Shown: positions 25,759 through 33,043 of the stretch, in pieces | Position numbering within the stretch: position 1 is the stretch's first letter | Layout of the letters: the number at the start of each line of letters is the position of its first letter | Origin: Pseudofrancisella aestuarii | GTDB lineage: Bacteria > Pseudomonadota > Gammaproteobacteria > Francisellales > Francisellaceae | NCBI RefSeq assembly: GCF_003574475.2 | Contig: NZ_QLIS02000001.1 | Coordinates: 124,001-188,000, forward strand | Reading direction: 5' to 3' | DNA: 64,000 bases | Translations under genes and position numbers: made by a program | The notes under the pieces: model-generated | Seen by the model: the letters and a program-made list of their open reading frames with translations, nothing else | Database searches by the model: none | Told to the model about the DNA's origin: nothing

Positions 25759-27225
25759 GTGAGTATAAAATATGAAAGATCGGATTTTTCAATGGCTACG
25801 CTTATTTCTGGAAATAATAAGTTTGAAAAATGTGCTGTTATATTAAACTTTCCAAATCATTTAGATATAAGGTTTAATAGTTTAGAAGATAAAGATAGGT
25901 TTAAAAAAGAATTCTGTAAAAAAGAAATGTCTAAAGAATTAAAAGTTATTAGACATGGTTTTTCAGATTTGTTACTTACATACTGGATAGCTTCATGTAA
26001 TGAAGATGTGCCACCAAAGCTTGTTGCAGTTGTTACATTTACTTATGCATTTAGTGTTCAACGGTTACAAGAAGATACCTATCAAACTAAATTTAAAGAA
26101 ATATATATAGAGTATCCGTTTTTTTATTATAACCATTTTTTTAGATCATTAATTAACGGTTCAGAATTTGTTTTTTTTGAAAATAGCCTTATTAAAATAA
26201 GTTTTTATGAGGAAAAGAAAGAATTTAAAAGTTATACTGGTAAAAATTCACAAAGAGAAACAGTTAAAAGATATTTTCATATTACTAATAAAAAAAATGA
26301 TGTTGAGTTTCTAATAAAAGATATTTTCATAATTTTAAAAAAGATTAATTATTTTTTCACAGTAATTTTCCAAGATTTACCTATTGAGCCAGAGAGTGTT
26401 TATTTTTCATATAATGCTTTAGATTCATTATTATTAGAGCGTAAATATTCCAATGATACGCATGTATCTTTTGTGTTTCAGTCGTATATAAAAGAATCTA
26501 TATTAAGATTATTTCATAATTTTTATAAAGAATATGATAGGTTAGAGTATAGTTGTTATGCTTTAGATATATGTAACTTTTCTAACTGGTCGAAAGAGGC
26601 TAGAAGTACTGAGCTAATATTTCTTTTTAATGGTTGTGCCCATGCACTAGATGATATTACTAATCAGACCTCTAAAAAGAATTCAAATACTCAATTAATG
26701 AATAAGTTAAAAATCATTCGTGACGAAAATAATTTAGATAAAGAGGTATATAAAGTTTTAGATGAGTTGATTGAATTTAAAAGAAATCAAAAAGATAATT
26801 ATAGAAATCGTTTAAAAAGTTTAATAAAGAGTTTTGCTCTACATGATTTTAAAGATGTTTTATCTGCTGATGATAAAGAATATTTGAAACAAAAAAAACC
26901 AGAATTTTCAATTTTTCTAGATAGAAATTCATCTTCTATGTTTTTATATGATCTATTTATGAAAGAGCCTTGTTTACTAAATAAAATGGAAAATAAAACA
27001 ATAAAAAATATAGTATCTGAAATAGTTGATTGTAGAAATAATTTATCCCATGGTAGAGATATAAAAAATATTAATAAACTTATTGAAGCATTTATAAATG
27101 TAAAAGTAATTTTACGTCTGGCTATCATAGATATTATTGATAATGAGAGTCTAATAAATAAAACCCATTTATGGTTAAAGAGTAGAGAAGAGTTATCTAG
27201 ATATTATAAAAACATAGAAGAATAA
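25759..27225 (+). CDS. HEPN-motif protein, possible ApeA-like abortive-infection factor
   Basis: 488 aa protein of uncertain family. The N-terminal ~200 residues look beta-rich (DLLLTYWIASC, LVAVVTFTYAF, SEFVFFENSLIKISF); the C-terminal half is alpha-helical. DCRNNLSHGRD near the C-terminus (Arg426, His431 from this start; Arg codon at 27034) is an RX4H motif, the active site of HEPN RNases, followed by a hydrophobic helix (AFINVKVILRLAIIDII) as in HEPN folds. This layout is like ApeA/Abi-type single-gene phage defence proteins. GTG 25759 is preferred because AAGG at 25748-25751 is correctly spaced; GTG 25753 would be too close. It follows rdgC at the edge of a decayed element. Motif seen; defence role inferred; a non-defence HEPN protein is possible. 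Confidence 0.6.
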   Translation: MSIKYERSDFSMATLISGNNKFEKCAVILNFPNHLDIRFNSLEDKDRFKKEFCKKEMSKELKVIRHGFSDLLLTYWIASCNEDVPPKLVAVVTFTYAFSVQRLQEDTYQTKFKEIYIEYPFFYYNHFFRSLINGSEFVFFENSLIKISFYEEKKEFKSYTGKNSQRETVKRYFHITNKKNDVEFLIKDIFIILKKINYFFTVIFQDLPIEPESVYFSYNALDSLLLERKYSNDTHVSFVFQSYIKESILRLFHNFYKEYDRLEYSCYALDICNFSNWSKEARSTELIFLFNGCAHALDDITNQTSKKNSNTQLMNKLKIIRDENNLDKEVYKVLDELIEFKRNQKDNYRNRLKSLIKSFALHDFKDVLSADDKEYLKQKKPEFSIFLDRNSSSMFLYDLFMKEPCLLNKMENKTIKNIVSEIVDCRNNLSHGRDIKNINKLIEAFINVKVILRLAIIDIIDNESLINKTHLWLKSREELSRYYKNIEE

Positions 27226-27293
27226 TATCTGAGATTTTTCATTTACATAATATTTGCTTAATATATGTAAATAAATTTTTCAGTGAAGTGGTT

Positions 27294-27902
27294 TTATAAA
27301 GCTAATGTTTCAGGTATCGCAGTGATATAAATACCAGCGACTCCTTCTGAATCTATCCACATCTTTTCAAACTTACTTGGATTTAATATAGTTAATCCAT
27401 AAGGAGATTTAATATTTGTATGATGTGATGCAGGATCTATTAAAAATATAAGATCTTTATCTTCCGCCATCGTTTCTCCTAATTTTTGGTACCCAACAGC
27501 TAGTGCCCAGTGACCACCCCAGTCAAACCAATTTACTAATGTAGGTATACCTTTTTCTATATTTTCTCTTATCTGCTTTATATTTCCATTTATACCAGAG
27601 TGAATTTTGAGACTATATTTGCTTAGTATTTCAGCTAGCTTTTGAGCTCTTGTACCATAGATGTTTCCAGTATCAGCATCATTTGCAAATTCAAGTTCTG
27701 TTTGCTTGTTTACTTCTGAATCATCTAATAGCTCATAATAGTTGAGTAAGCTAATAGTCGCAGCTGGACCACAGGTTATTTCTGTAGATTGTTCATAGTG
27801 ATTAATATCAAGTAGAATAATATTTTCATCAGATTTTAGATTATATAGTTCAGCAATTTCTTTAATTTTACTAATGCTAGAAAATTTAGGTTGTTTAATC
27901 AT
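27294..27902 (-). CDS. C39-like cysteine peptidase, soluble
   Basis: 202 aa papain-fold protein. A probable triad is Cys44 (EITCGPAATISLLNYY), His131 (WGGHWALAVGYQ) and Asp156 (LIFLIDPASH), the order and spacing of C39-like peptidases. There is no signal peptide, membrane segment or ABC transporter domain, so it is not the usual bacteriocin-export peptidase. It sits alone on the minus strand between the HEPN gene and conjugation-related remnants. Substrate unknown; it could process a peptide, or be a phytochelatin-synthase-like or transglutaminase-like enzyme. Confidence 0.7.
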   Translation of the reverse strand: MIKQPKFSSISKIKEIAELYNLKSDENIILLDINHYEQSTEITCGPAATISLLNYYELLDDSEVNKQTELEFANDADTGNIYGTRAQKLAEILSKYSLKIHSGINGNIKQIRENIEKGIPTLVNWFDWGGHWALAVGYQKLGETMAEDKDLIFLIDPASHHTNIKSPYGLTILNPSKFEKMWIDSEGVAGIYITAIPETLAL

Positions 27903-28004
27903 ATTTTAAAACCATAAAAGAGGTTGGCTAATTATACAACTGTTTGGTAAAAAGCCAAGCTTTGGCTATGGTATATAATATGAATGTGTTTAAGATACTT
28001 TTAG

Positions 28005-28217
28005 TTCTGTTTTGCTGATTTTGTAGCATTAATAAAGAATCTACCAAGTAATGTGGCTCTATTTTTAAACTATGGATTACCAAAGATGGTGCATACGGAA
28101 GTGCTAAAATACCCAAGTGATACTGAGTACCCAACTTTAATACAAGCTGAACCTTATAATGCCAATGACTCTGAACCAAACCCAGAAGATGATAGTGATA
28201 TTATGGGGGCTCTATGA
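28005..28217 (+). pseudogene. C-terminal fragment of a possible conjugative coupling protein
   Basis: An open frame without a plausible start follows a TAG at 28002-28004 and ends with TGA 28215-28217. It reads ADFVALIKNLPSNVALFLNY, then GLPKMVHTEVLKYPSDTEYP, and an acidic tail ending DDSDIMGAL. From memory this resembles the C-terminal tail of TraD/TraG-type coupling proteins encoded beside mobilisation genes. Its stop overlaps the next gene's start (ATGA), so the two were once translationally coupled. The bulk of the gene is missing, apparently replaced by the sequence carrying the peptidase gene. The decay is visible; the family name is a guess. Confidence 0.45.
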
Positions 28218-28954
28218 TTGAGACTAGAGGAAGAAAAGATCTGATTGAGCAAGGGCAAATCAGAGTAATGCTCGCTTTAGATTTCTTAGCTGATGAACTT
28301 TATACAAACAGACAAATCTTAAAAGAAGTGACTGGAATTACTTCATCACAAGGTATTGGTGGATTTATTAAAAGACTAGAAAAGCTAGGTTTTGCTAGAG
28401 AGATAAATCTACCAAGTGTGGAAGAACCAAATAAAACTTATAAGATAATAGGTATAAATTCTCAAGGTATGGCAGAAGTTAATTATATTGATAGAAGAGG
28501 TTTTGAGATAAGCAAGCTTAAACATAGTCAGCTATTACATAAGTTTCTTTGTCAGCAGATACATTTACAAGCAGTTAAACAAAATCATAAATATATCAGT
28601 GGTAGATGGCTAACAGATGAATGGTTTGGTGGTAAGAATATCAAAAGACCAGATGCTATTATCATTACACAAGATAATCAAAAGATAGCTATAGAAGCTG
28701 AGAGAACTATAAAAAGTAAATATCGCTATCAGCAGATAATAGTTCAATATCTAAAGATAATAAAAACTGGTCAAATTAGTAAAGTTAGATATGTAATGCC
28801 AGATCAAGCTAAAGCTCAAATGGTTGAAAAAGCTATCAAGTCAATAAAGTCAGTTACTGTTTCAACTAATGGGCAGAAACGACTGTTTAATCTGACTGAT
28901 GAAGTTTGGAAGTGTTTGAATTTAAAATTATCTAACAAAAGATCTAAGTTGTAA
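28214..28954 (+). CDS. Replic_Relax/MobC-like mobilisation protein
   Basis: 246 aa. N-terminal winged-helix region (about 10-60: RQILKEVTGITSSQGIGGFIKRLEKLGF) and a C-terminal nuclease-like segment KRPDAIIITQDNQKIAIEAERT (143-164), matching the RPDA...ExE pattern of the replication-relaxation (MobC-like) proteins found on conjugative and mobilisable plasmids. ATG 28214 overlaps the stop of the upstream fragment. No intact relaxase or transfer gene is near, so it is probably a stranded survivor of an integrated element. It could also act as a regulator. Confidence 0.6.
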   Translation: MIETRGRKDLIEQGQIRVMLALDFLADELYTNRQILKEVTGITSSQGIGGFIKRLEKLGFAREINLPSVEEPNKTYKIIGINSQGMAEVNYIDRRGFEISKLKHSQLLHKFLCQQIHLQAVKQNHKYISGRWLTDEWFGGKNIKRPDAIIITQDNQKIAIEAERTIKSKYRYQQIIVQYLKIIKTGQISKVRYVMPDQAKAQMVEKAIKSIKSVTVSTNGQKRLFNLTDEVWKCLNLKLSNKRSKL

Positions 28955-29060
28955 GAGCCTTACTGCTTAATATTTGTTTTAATTATCATAATTAATCAAA
29001 ATTTTTTTATATATTTTAATTGATATAATAATTCTCAAAAGCTTATATAAATTAAACGAT

Positions 29061-29570
29061 ATGACTCTTGAGAGAAAAGTAGCAAAAGTATTTAATCTAA
29101 CAGATGATAACTGGATGAAGCACGCTAATCCATGGAGTGTTTGGACTAGGTATTCTGTACTTCCGTTGATTGTCTTAGCCTTTTGGAGTCGTATTTGGAT
29201 AGGTTGGTGGTGTATTATTCCAGGGATTATTTCTTTGTTATGGATGTTTTTAAATCCAGTATTTTTTAGTAAGCCTAGATCAACAAAAAATTGGGCTTCA
29301 AAGTCTGTATTAGGAGAAAGAGTTTACTTAAATAGAGATCGTATTGAAATTCCTAATATTCATAAGACACCTCTATATACTATACTTAATACAATTTCTT
29401 CTATTGGAATGATATTAGCAATTTGGGCGATTATTTACTATTCTGTTTGGGGAGCTATATTTGGAACTGTGCTAGCTTATATAGGAAAAAGTTGGTATTT
29501 AGATCGTATGGTTTGGTTATATGAAACAATGAAATCAAAAAATAAAGAGTATCAAGATTGGGAGTATTAG
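29061..29570 (+). CDS. DUF6653 family membrane protein
   Basis: 169 aa. The N-terminal polar block NLTDDNWMKHANPWSVWTRY (12-31) is the family's recognisable feature; two hydrophobic segments follow (about 32-70), then a basic loop with KSVLGERVYLNR, two more hydrophobic segments (about 107-145), and a polar tail. No function is known to me. It stands alone 106 bases after the MobC-like gene, and may be cargo of the same island or resident core DNA. Confidence 0.7.
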   Translation: MTLERKVAKVFNLTDDNWMKHANPWSVWTRYSVLPLIVLAFWSRIWIGWWCIIPGIISLLWMFLNPVFFSKPRSTKNWASKSVLGERVYLNRDRIEIPNIHKTPLYTILNTISSIGMILAIWAIIYYSVWGAIFGTVLAYIGKSWYLDRMVWLYETMKSKNKEYQDWEY

Positions 29571-29587
29571 ATGAATTAATTTAGATC

Positions 29588-30559
29588 TTATATTTCTTGA
29601 GTTACAAGATTATGCTGTGTTCCTAAGTTTATTTTGCCATCAGTTGAGTAAATTTTAGATTCAATAATATCTCCGACCTTTAAATAATTATCTTGAGATT
29701 CTTGCATCTTTAAAAATAACTTCCATTTAATTTCATCAGGTAGAAGATTCCCCAAAAACTTTTTGATGCCACTTGGTGCTCTTAGAGCACAACCACAAGG
29801 TGTTCCTGTTGCAATTAAATCACCTTTATCTAGATTGTGTATTTGAGATAGTTCAGTGATGGTTTTTTCTATACCAAAAACTAAATCTTTTGTATTACCT
29901 TTTTGGCGATTATTACCATTTACTGTTAGCTCTAGGGTTAAGTCATTTAAATATTGGAATTCACTACTATCTAATATGTATAAGTATGGTCCAATAGGCC
30001 CAAAAGTACGAAAGCTTTTACCTTTATAGAACTGTATTTGAGGTATCTGAATATCTCTAGCACTAATATCATTAACGATAGTAATTGCTGCTAGATATTC
30101 ATGTAAATTTTCTTGTGTAATATTTATAGTGCTATCTATATTTTTTCCAATTACTATACCAAGCTCAATTTCATAGTCTAAAAACTTTACAAGTGAAGGT
30201 TTAATAATATCTGAATTGGCACCACACATTGAACTTTCATCTTTACGAAATAGCATATTAAAATTCTTTTTATTAGGATTTATTCCTGACTCAATCATAT
30301 GTTGTTTGTAATTAGCTCCAACACATAGAAATCGTTGATTTTGAGTGATGGGTGATAAAATTTTTATTTGAGCTAATGGTATAGAATCTTTTGCTATTTC
30401 ATTTATATTATATTGTTTTAAATATGTAATTATTTCTGCTGTGGTTACACACTTATTTTTAAGTTTTAGCTCTTGTACATGACTAGAAGATTCTTCGTTG
30501 ATTACAGCCCAGAATGGTAAATTATCACCTTTACAAGCTCTTAGTAATTTTATTCCCAT
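29588..30559 (-). CDS. Fumarylacetoacetate hydrolase family protein
   Basis: 323 aa enzyme of the FAH superfamily, which cleaves or decarboxylates 2,4-dioxo acids from catechol or tyrosine breakdown. Motifs: CVGANYKQHMIESG (about 79-92), the metal-binding KFLDYEIELGIVIG (about 122-135) with two glutamates, VNDISARDIQ (about 157-166), FRTFGPIGPY and GDLIATGTPCG. ATG 30559 is preferred over an in-frame TTG 15 bases upstream. No catabolic neighbours are present, so the substrate is unknown. Convergent with the DUF6653 gene. Confidence 0.85.
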   Translation of the reverse strand: MGIKLLRACKGDNLPFWAVINEESSSHVQELKLKNKCVTTAEIITYLKQYNINEIAKDSIPLAQIKILSPITQNQRFLCVGANYKQHMIESGINPNKKNFNMLFRKDESSMCGANSDIIKPSLVKFLDYEIELGIVIGKNIDSTINITQENLHEYLAAITIVNDISARDIQIPQIQFYKGKSFRTFGPIGPYLYILDSSEFQYLNDLTLELTVNGNNRQKGNTKDLVFGIEKTITELSQIHNLDKGDLIATGTPCGCALRAPSGIKKFLGNLLPDEIKWKLFLKMQESQDNYLKVGDIIESKIYSTDGKINLGTQHNLVTQEI

Positions 30560-31152
30560 ATAAACCAAACTCAATATATAATATGTTATATGGATTATAA
30601 CTTTTTTGTAAGTTATCAGCTATCTATATTATTCATAGTAAGGATTCTTCTGAGCTATTATAGATAAATAAGTATGTTAAGGTCATTTTCACTCTTTTAG
30701 AAAGTATTTATATATAAAATTAACTCATGCCAGCCCAACAGCTTCAGTATAGCCACTACTAAAAAAGTATTTCTAACTTCTAAAAAAACATCTAACCTTG
30801 CTAATCCATAAATACCTAGATAATCACTGTATAGCTTTAGCTAATGCGATGACTAAAATAGGCTCTTCAGCGTAATGCTTCGCATGATTAATACTTAGAA
30901 ACGCTATTGTAAAAGATTTATATAGCCTTAAAGCTATCTAAATCAATTAGCGTTTCAGATAATAGTTGAAAATACTCATTTTTGATTTATATGATTGCTG
31001 ATAATTAAGAACTTATTTTTCTAGATTAATGTATGCTAGATCGAGTAATATAATCTCTAAGAGATACTTACTTTTTTAAAAGATATCATTTAAGTAAATT
31101 ATTGAAATATAAATTCTCAAATATTGTTTTTTAATTTTAAAGCGAAATTTTT
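30560..31152. other. 593-base stretch with no intact gene
   Basis: I find no full-length gene. On the minus strand, 30824-30947 encodes a short protein-like segment (SFTIAFLSINHAKHYAEEP then ILVIALAKAIQ) that ends in stop codons and has no start, suggesting degraded coding DNA. It overlaps the long inverted repeat at 30898-30956. The remainder is AT-rich and unremarkable. Lying between island genes and the tRNA-Ser, it looks like eroded element DNA. Confidence 0.6.
30898..30956. repeat. Long imperfect inverted repeat (hairpin)
   Basis: Outer arms GAAACGCTA (30898-30906) and TAGCGTTTC (30948-30956) are perfectly complementary. Inner arms GATTTATATAGC (30915-30926) and GCTATCTAAATC (30933-30944) pair at 11 of 12 positions around a 6-base loop CTTAAA. 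There is an internal bulge of 8 versus 3 bases. No T-run follows, so it is not an obvious terminator; it could be a miniature repeat element or a structured RNA. Confidence 0.7.
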
Positions 31153-31220
31153 AGGTGGGTTTATAGGTGGGTTTATAGGTGGGTTTATAGGTGGGTTTAT
31201 AGGTGGGTTTATAGGTGGGT
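31153..31220. repeat. 12-base tandem repeat AGGTGGGTTTAT
   Basis: Five complete copies start at 31153, 31165, 31177, 31189 and 31201, and a sixth partial copy (AGGTGGGT) ends at 31220. The array begins 4 bases beyond the U-tract of the tRNA-Ser terminator. Similar GGTGGGT-type repeats occur, as I recall, next to integrase attachment sites in tRNA-targeting islands, where they serve as arm-type integrase sites. Spacing is too short and there are no spacers, so it is not CRISPR. Confidence 0.9.
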
Positions 31221-31223
31221 AGA

Positions 31224-31255
31224 AACAAAAAAGCCCGCTACAAAGTAGACGGGCT
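31224..31255 (-). terminator. Rho-independent terminator of tRNA-Ser
   Basis: On the minus strand AGCCCG-T-CTAC / TTT / GTAG-CGGGCT forms a 10-pair stem with one bulged base, followed by TTTTTTGTTT. It begins 9 bases after the tRNA 3' CCA, so it ends that transcript. Confidence 0.9.
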
Positions 31256-31264
31256 CTATGTTCA

Positions 31265-31352
31265 TGGCGGAGAAAGAGGGATTCGAACCCCCGGACCTGT
31301 TACAGTCAACGGTTTTCAAGACCGCCGCTTTCGACCACTCAGCCATTTCTCC
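31265..31352 (-). tRNA. tRNA-Ser, anticodon UGA
   Basis: 88 nt including an encoded CCA. The acceptor GGAGAAA (31352-31346) pairs with TTTCTCC, followed by discriminator G and CCA. The anticodon arm is GCGGT-CTTGAAA-ACCGT with UGA at 31318-31316, and the long variable arm (TTGACTGTAACAG) and the T arm GGGGGTTCGAATCCC are those of a class II tRNA-Ser. It reads UCN-type serine codons. Class II tRNA-Ser genes are frequent integration sites, which fits the eroded element on its 3' side. Confidence 0.97.
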
Positions 31353-31367
31353 GAAGTGATAGGGTAA

Positions 31368-31395
31368 ATTATACAAATATTTTAAGGCTTTTCAA
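31368..31395 (-). promoter_or_regulatory. Promoter of tRNA-Ser
   Basis: On the minus strand a -35 TTGAAA (31395-31390) and a perfect -10 TATAAT (31373-31368) are separated by 16 bases, with 15 bases from the -10 to the mature tRNA 5' end. This is one of the best sigma-70-type matches in the window. Confidence 0.75.
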
Positions 31396-31516
31396 TAACT
31401 TTTATCTAAAAAAGAAAACTTTATCAAATCTTTGATTAATTGGCTTTTTAAAGGTGTTAAAAAAGTTTAGAATATAGTTTGTGGTGTATATAGCTCGTTA
31501 TTAGGAAAATTTTAAA

Positions 31517-32509
31517 ATGTCTAATTTTCATACTCATTCCCATTCGGATGATTTAATGATATTTAGTGGTAATGCATCTAAAAACTTAGCAAACAAAGTT
31601 GCTGATGCTTTAGGTGTAACATTAGGTAATGCTGTCGTAGATAAGTTTAAAGATGGCGAAATCCAAGTGGTGGTTAATGAGAATGTTCGTGGTAAAGATA
31701 TTTTTATAATCCAATCTACTTTTCCACCAAGTGATAACCTAATGGAATTAGTTCTGCTTATAGATGCATTAAAAAGATCTTCAGCTGATAGGATTACAGC
31801 AGTACTTCCTTATTTTGGCTATGCTAGACAGGATAGAAGATCAAAATCAGCAAGGGTTCCTATCTCTGCTAAAGTTGTTGCAAATATGCTTCAAGCAGTT
31901 GGTTTGGATAGAATACTTTCTGTAGATATACATGCTGAGCAGATTCAAGGTTTCTTTGATATTCCTTTTGATAATGCTTTCGCAACAAAGATTTTCCTTG
32001 AGTATGTTAGAAATAATCCAGAAAAATACGATAACATAAAGATTGTATCTCCAGATATGGGTGGTGTTGTTAGAGCTAGATCTGTTGCTAAAAACTTAGG
32101 TGTAGAAATCGCTGTAGTTGATAAGAGACGCCCTAAGCCAAATGTTGCAGAAGTTATGAACATAATTGGTGAAGTTGACGGTAAGCACTGTATTCTAGTT
32201 GATGATATTATGGATACAGGTGGTACTATGTGCCAAGCAGCTACAGCATTAGTAGAGAAGGGTGGAGCCGCAAAAGTTTCAGCTTTCTGTGTGCATCCTC
32301 TATTGTCTGGAAATGCTATAGAGAATATTAACAATTCTGCGATAGATGAAGTTATCGTTACAGATACTATCCCTCTTAATGAAGCTGCAAGAAATTGTCC
32401 TAAAATAAAAGTTATTTCTCTAGCTCCATTGTTAGCTCAAATCATCAAAAAGACAAATGAAGAAGAGTCAGTTAGTGATATCTTTAGAATGGATGGTCTT
32501 ATCGATTAA
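31517..32509 (+). CDS. prs: Ribose-phosphate pyrophosphokinase
   Basis: Makes PRPP from ribose 5-phosphate and ATP for nucleotide, NAD, His and Trp synthesis. The PRPP-binding loop ILVDDIMDTGGT is near 222-233, the catalytic flexible loop PYFGYARQDRRSKSARVPISAK near 98-119, and VDIHAEQIQGFFDIP near 136-150. At 330 aa it is slightly long owing to a His-rich N-terminus (FHTHSHSDD, 4-12). ATG 31517. It is upstream of rplY, a common pairing, but rplY has its own promoter. Confidence 0.97.
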   Translation: MSNFHTHSHSDDLMIFSGNASKNLANKVADALGVTLGNAVVDKFKDGEIQVVVNENVRGKDIFIIQSTFPPSDNLMELVLLIDALKRSSADRITAVLPYFGYARQDRRSKSARVPISAKVVANMLQAVGLDRILSVDIHAEQIQGFFDIPFDNAFATKIFLEYVRNNPEKYDNIKIVSPDMGGVVRARSVAKNLGVEIAVVDKRRPKPNVAEVMNIIGEVDGKHCILVDDIMDTGGTMCQAATALVEKGGAAKVSAFCVHPLLSGNAIENINNSAIDEVIVTDTIPLNEAARNCPKIKVISLAPLLAQIIKKTNEEESVSDIFRMDGLID

Positions 32510-32526
32510 TTTCTTGTAGTACTTTA

Positions 32527-32555
32527 TTGAAGTTTCTATATTATTCTATTATAAT
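32527..32555 (+). promoter_or_regulatory. Promoter of rplY
   Basis: -35 TTGAAG (32527-32532) and consensus -10 TATAAT (32550-32555) at exactly 17-base spacing. Expected transcription starts at about 32562, the first base of a perfect hairpin. Confidence 0.7.
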
Positions 32556-32561
32556 TCACAG

Positions 32562-32587
32562 GTTAATCTAGGGTCGCATAGATTAAC
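32562..32587 (+). promoter_or_regulatory. 5'-terminal leader hairpin of rplY mRNA
   Basis: GTTAATCTA (32562-32570) and TAGATTAAC (32579-32587) are perfect inverted repeats around the loop GGGTCGCA. The predicted transcription start coincides with its first base, so the mRNA would begin with a 9-pair stem. No U-tract follows, so it is not a terminator of prs. It could protect the 5' end, bind L25 or another protein, or as DNA be an operator. Confidence 0.6.
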
Positions 32588-32623
32588 TATATATGTTCAA
32601 AATTTAATAAAAGGAATTATGAA

Positions 32624-32914
32624 ATGGCAAGTTTTGTTTTAGAAGCTCAAAAAAGAACAGACTTAGGAACTGGTGCGAGCCGCCGTCTAAGAAAAGATGG
32701 AAAAATCCCTGCTGTTATATACGGCGCGGGTCAAGAGGCATTATCAGTTACTTTAGATCACGATAGAGTGTTACACTCTACAGAAGATAAAGCATTCTTC
32801 TCTAGCGAAATCACTCTTAAAATTGATGGAAAAGAAGAAAAAGTAATAATCAAAGCATTACAAAGACATCCATACAAAGTAAAATTAGTTCACGCTGATT
32901 TCATGAGAGTTTAA
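32624..32914 (+). CDS. rplY: 50S ribosomal protein L25
   Basis: 5S rRNA-binding protein of the large subunit, 96 aa, the single-domain L25 form. The opening [31 protein letters not shown] (4-34) is typical, and [12 protein letters not shown]... HADFMRV closes the domain. AAGGA is 8 bases before the ATG at 32624. The leader has its own promoter and a perfect hairpin, so it is probably regulated apart from prs. Confidence 0.97.
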   Translation: MASFVLEAQKRTDLGTGASRRLRKDGKIPAVIYGAGQEALSVTLDHDRVLHSTEDKAFFSSEITLKIDGKEEKVIIKALQRHPYKVKLVHADFMRV

Positions 32915-33043
32915 TTCTAAACCTTATCCAATCTTCAAATAATTTTATTTTTATTTTCTTTTACTTAGGTTAATTTGTTAGTTTATAGATTATTTTGTGA
33001 ATCATAGCTAAAATATAGCTACCAATTTTTTATAAGCAAATAG

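Noticed and set aside
27928-28179. Minus-strand 83-codon open frame
   Set aside because: It lies antisense to the transfer-gene fragment whose plus-strand frame is coupled to the next gene; the minus product has no recognisable features.
31153-31220. Possible CRISPR array or minisatellite gene
   Set aside because: The 12-base units have no spacers, no cas genes are present, and no reading frame of sense length crosses the array.
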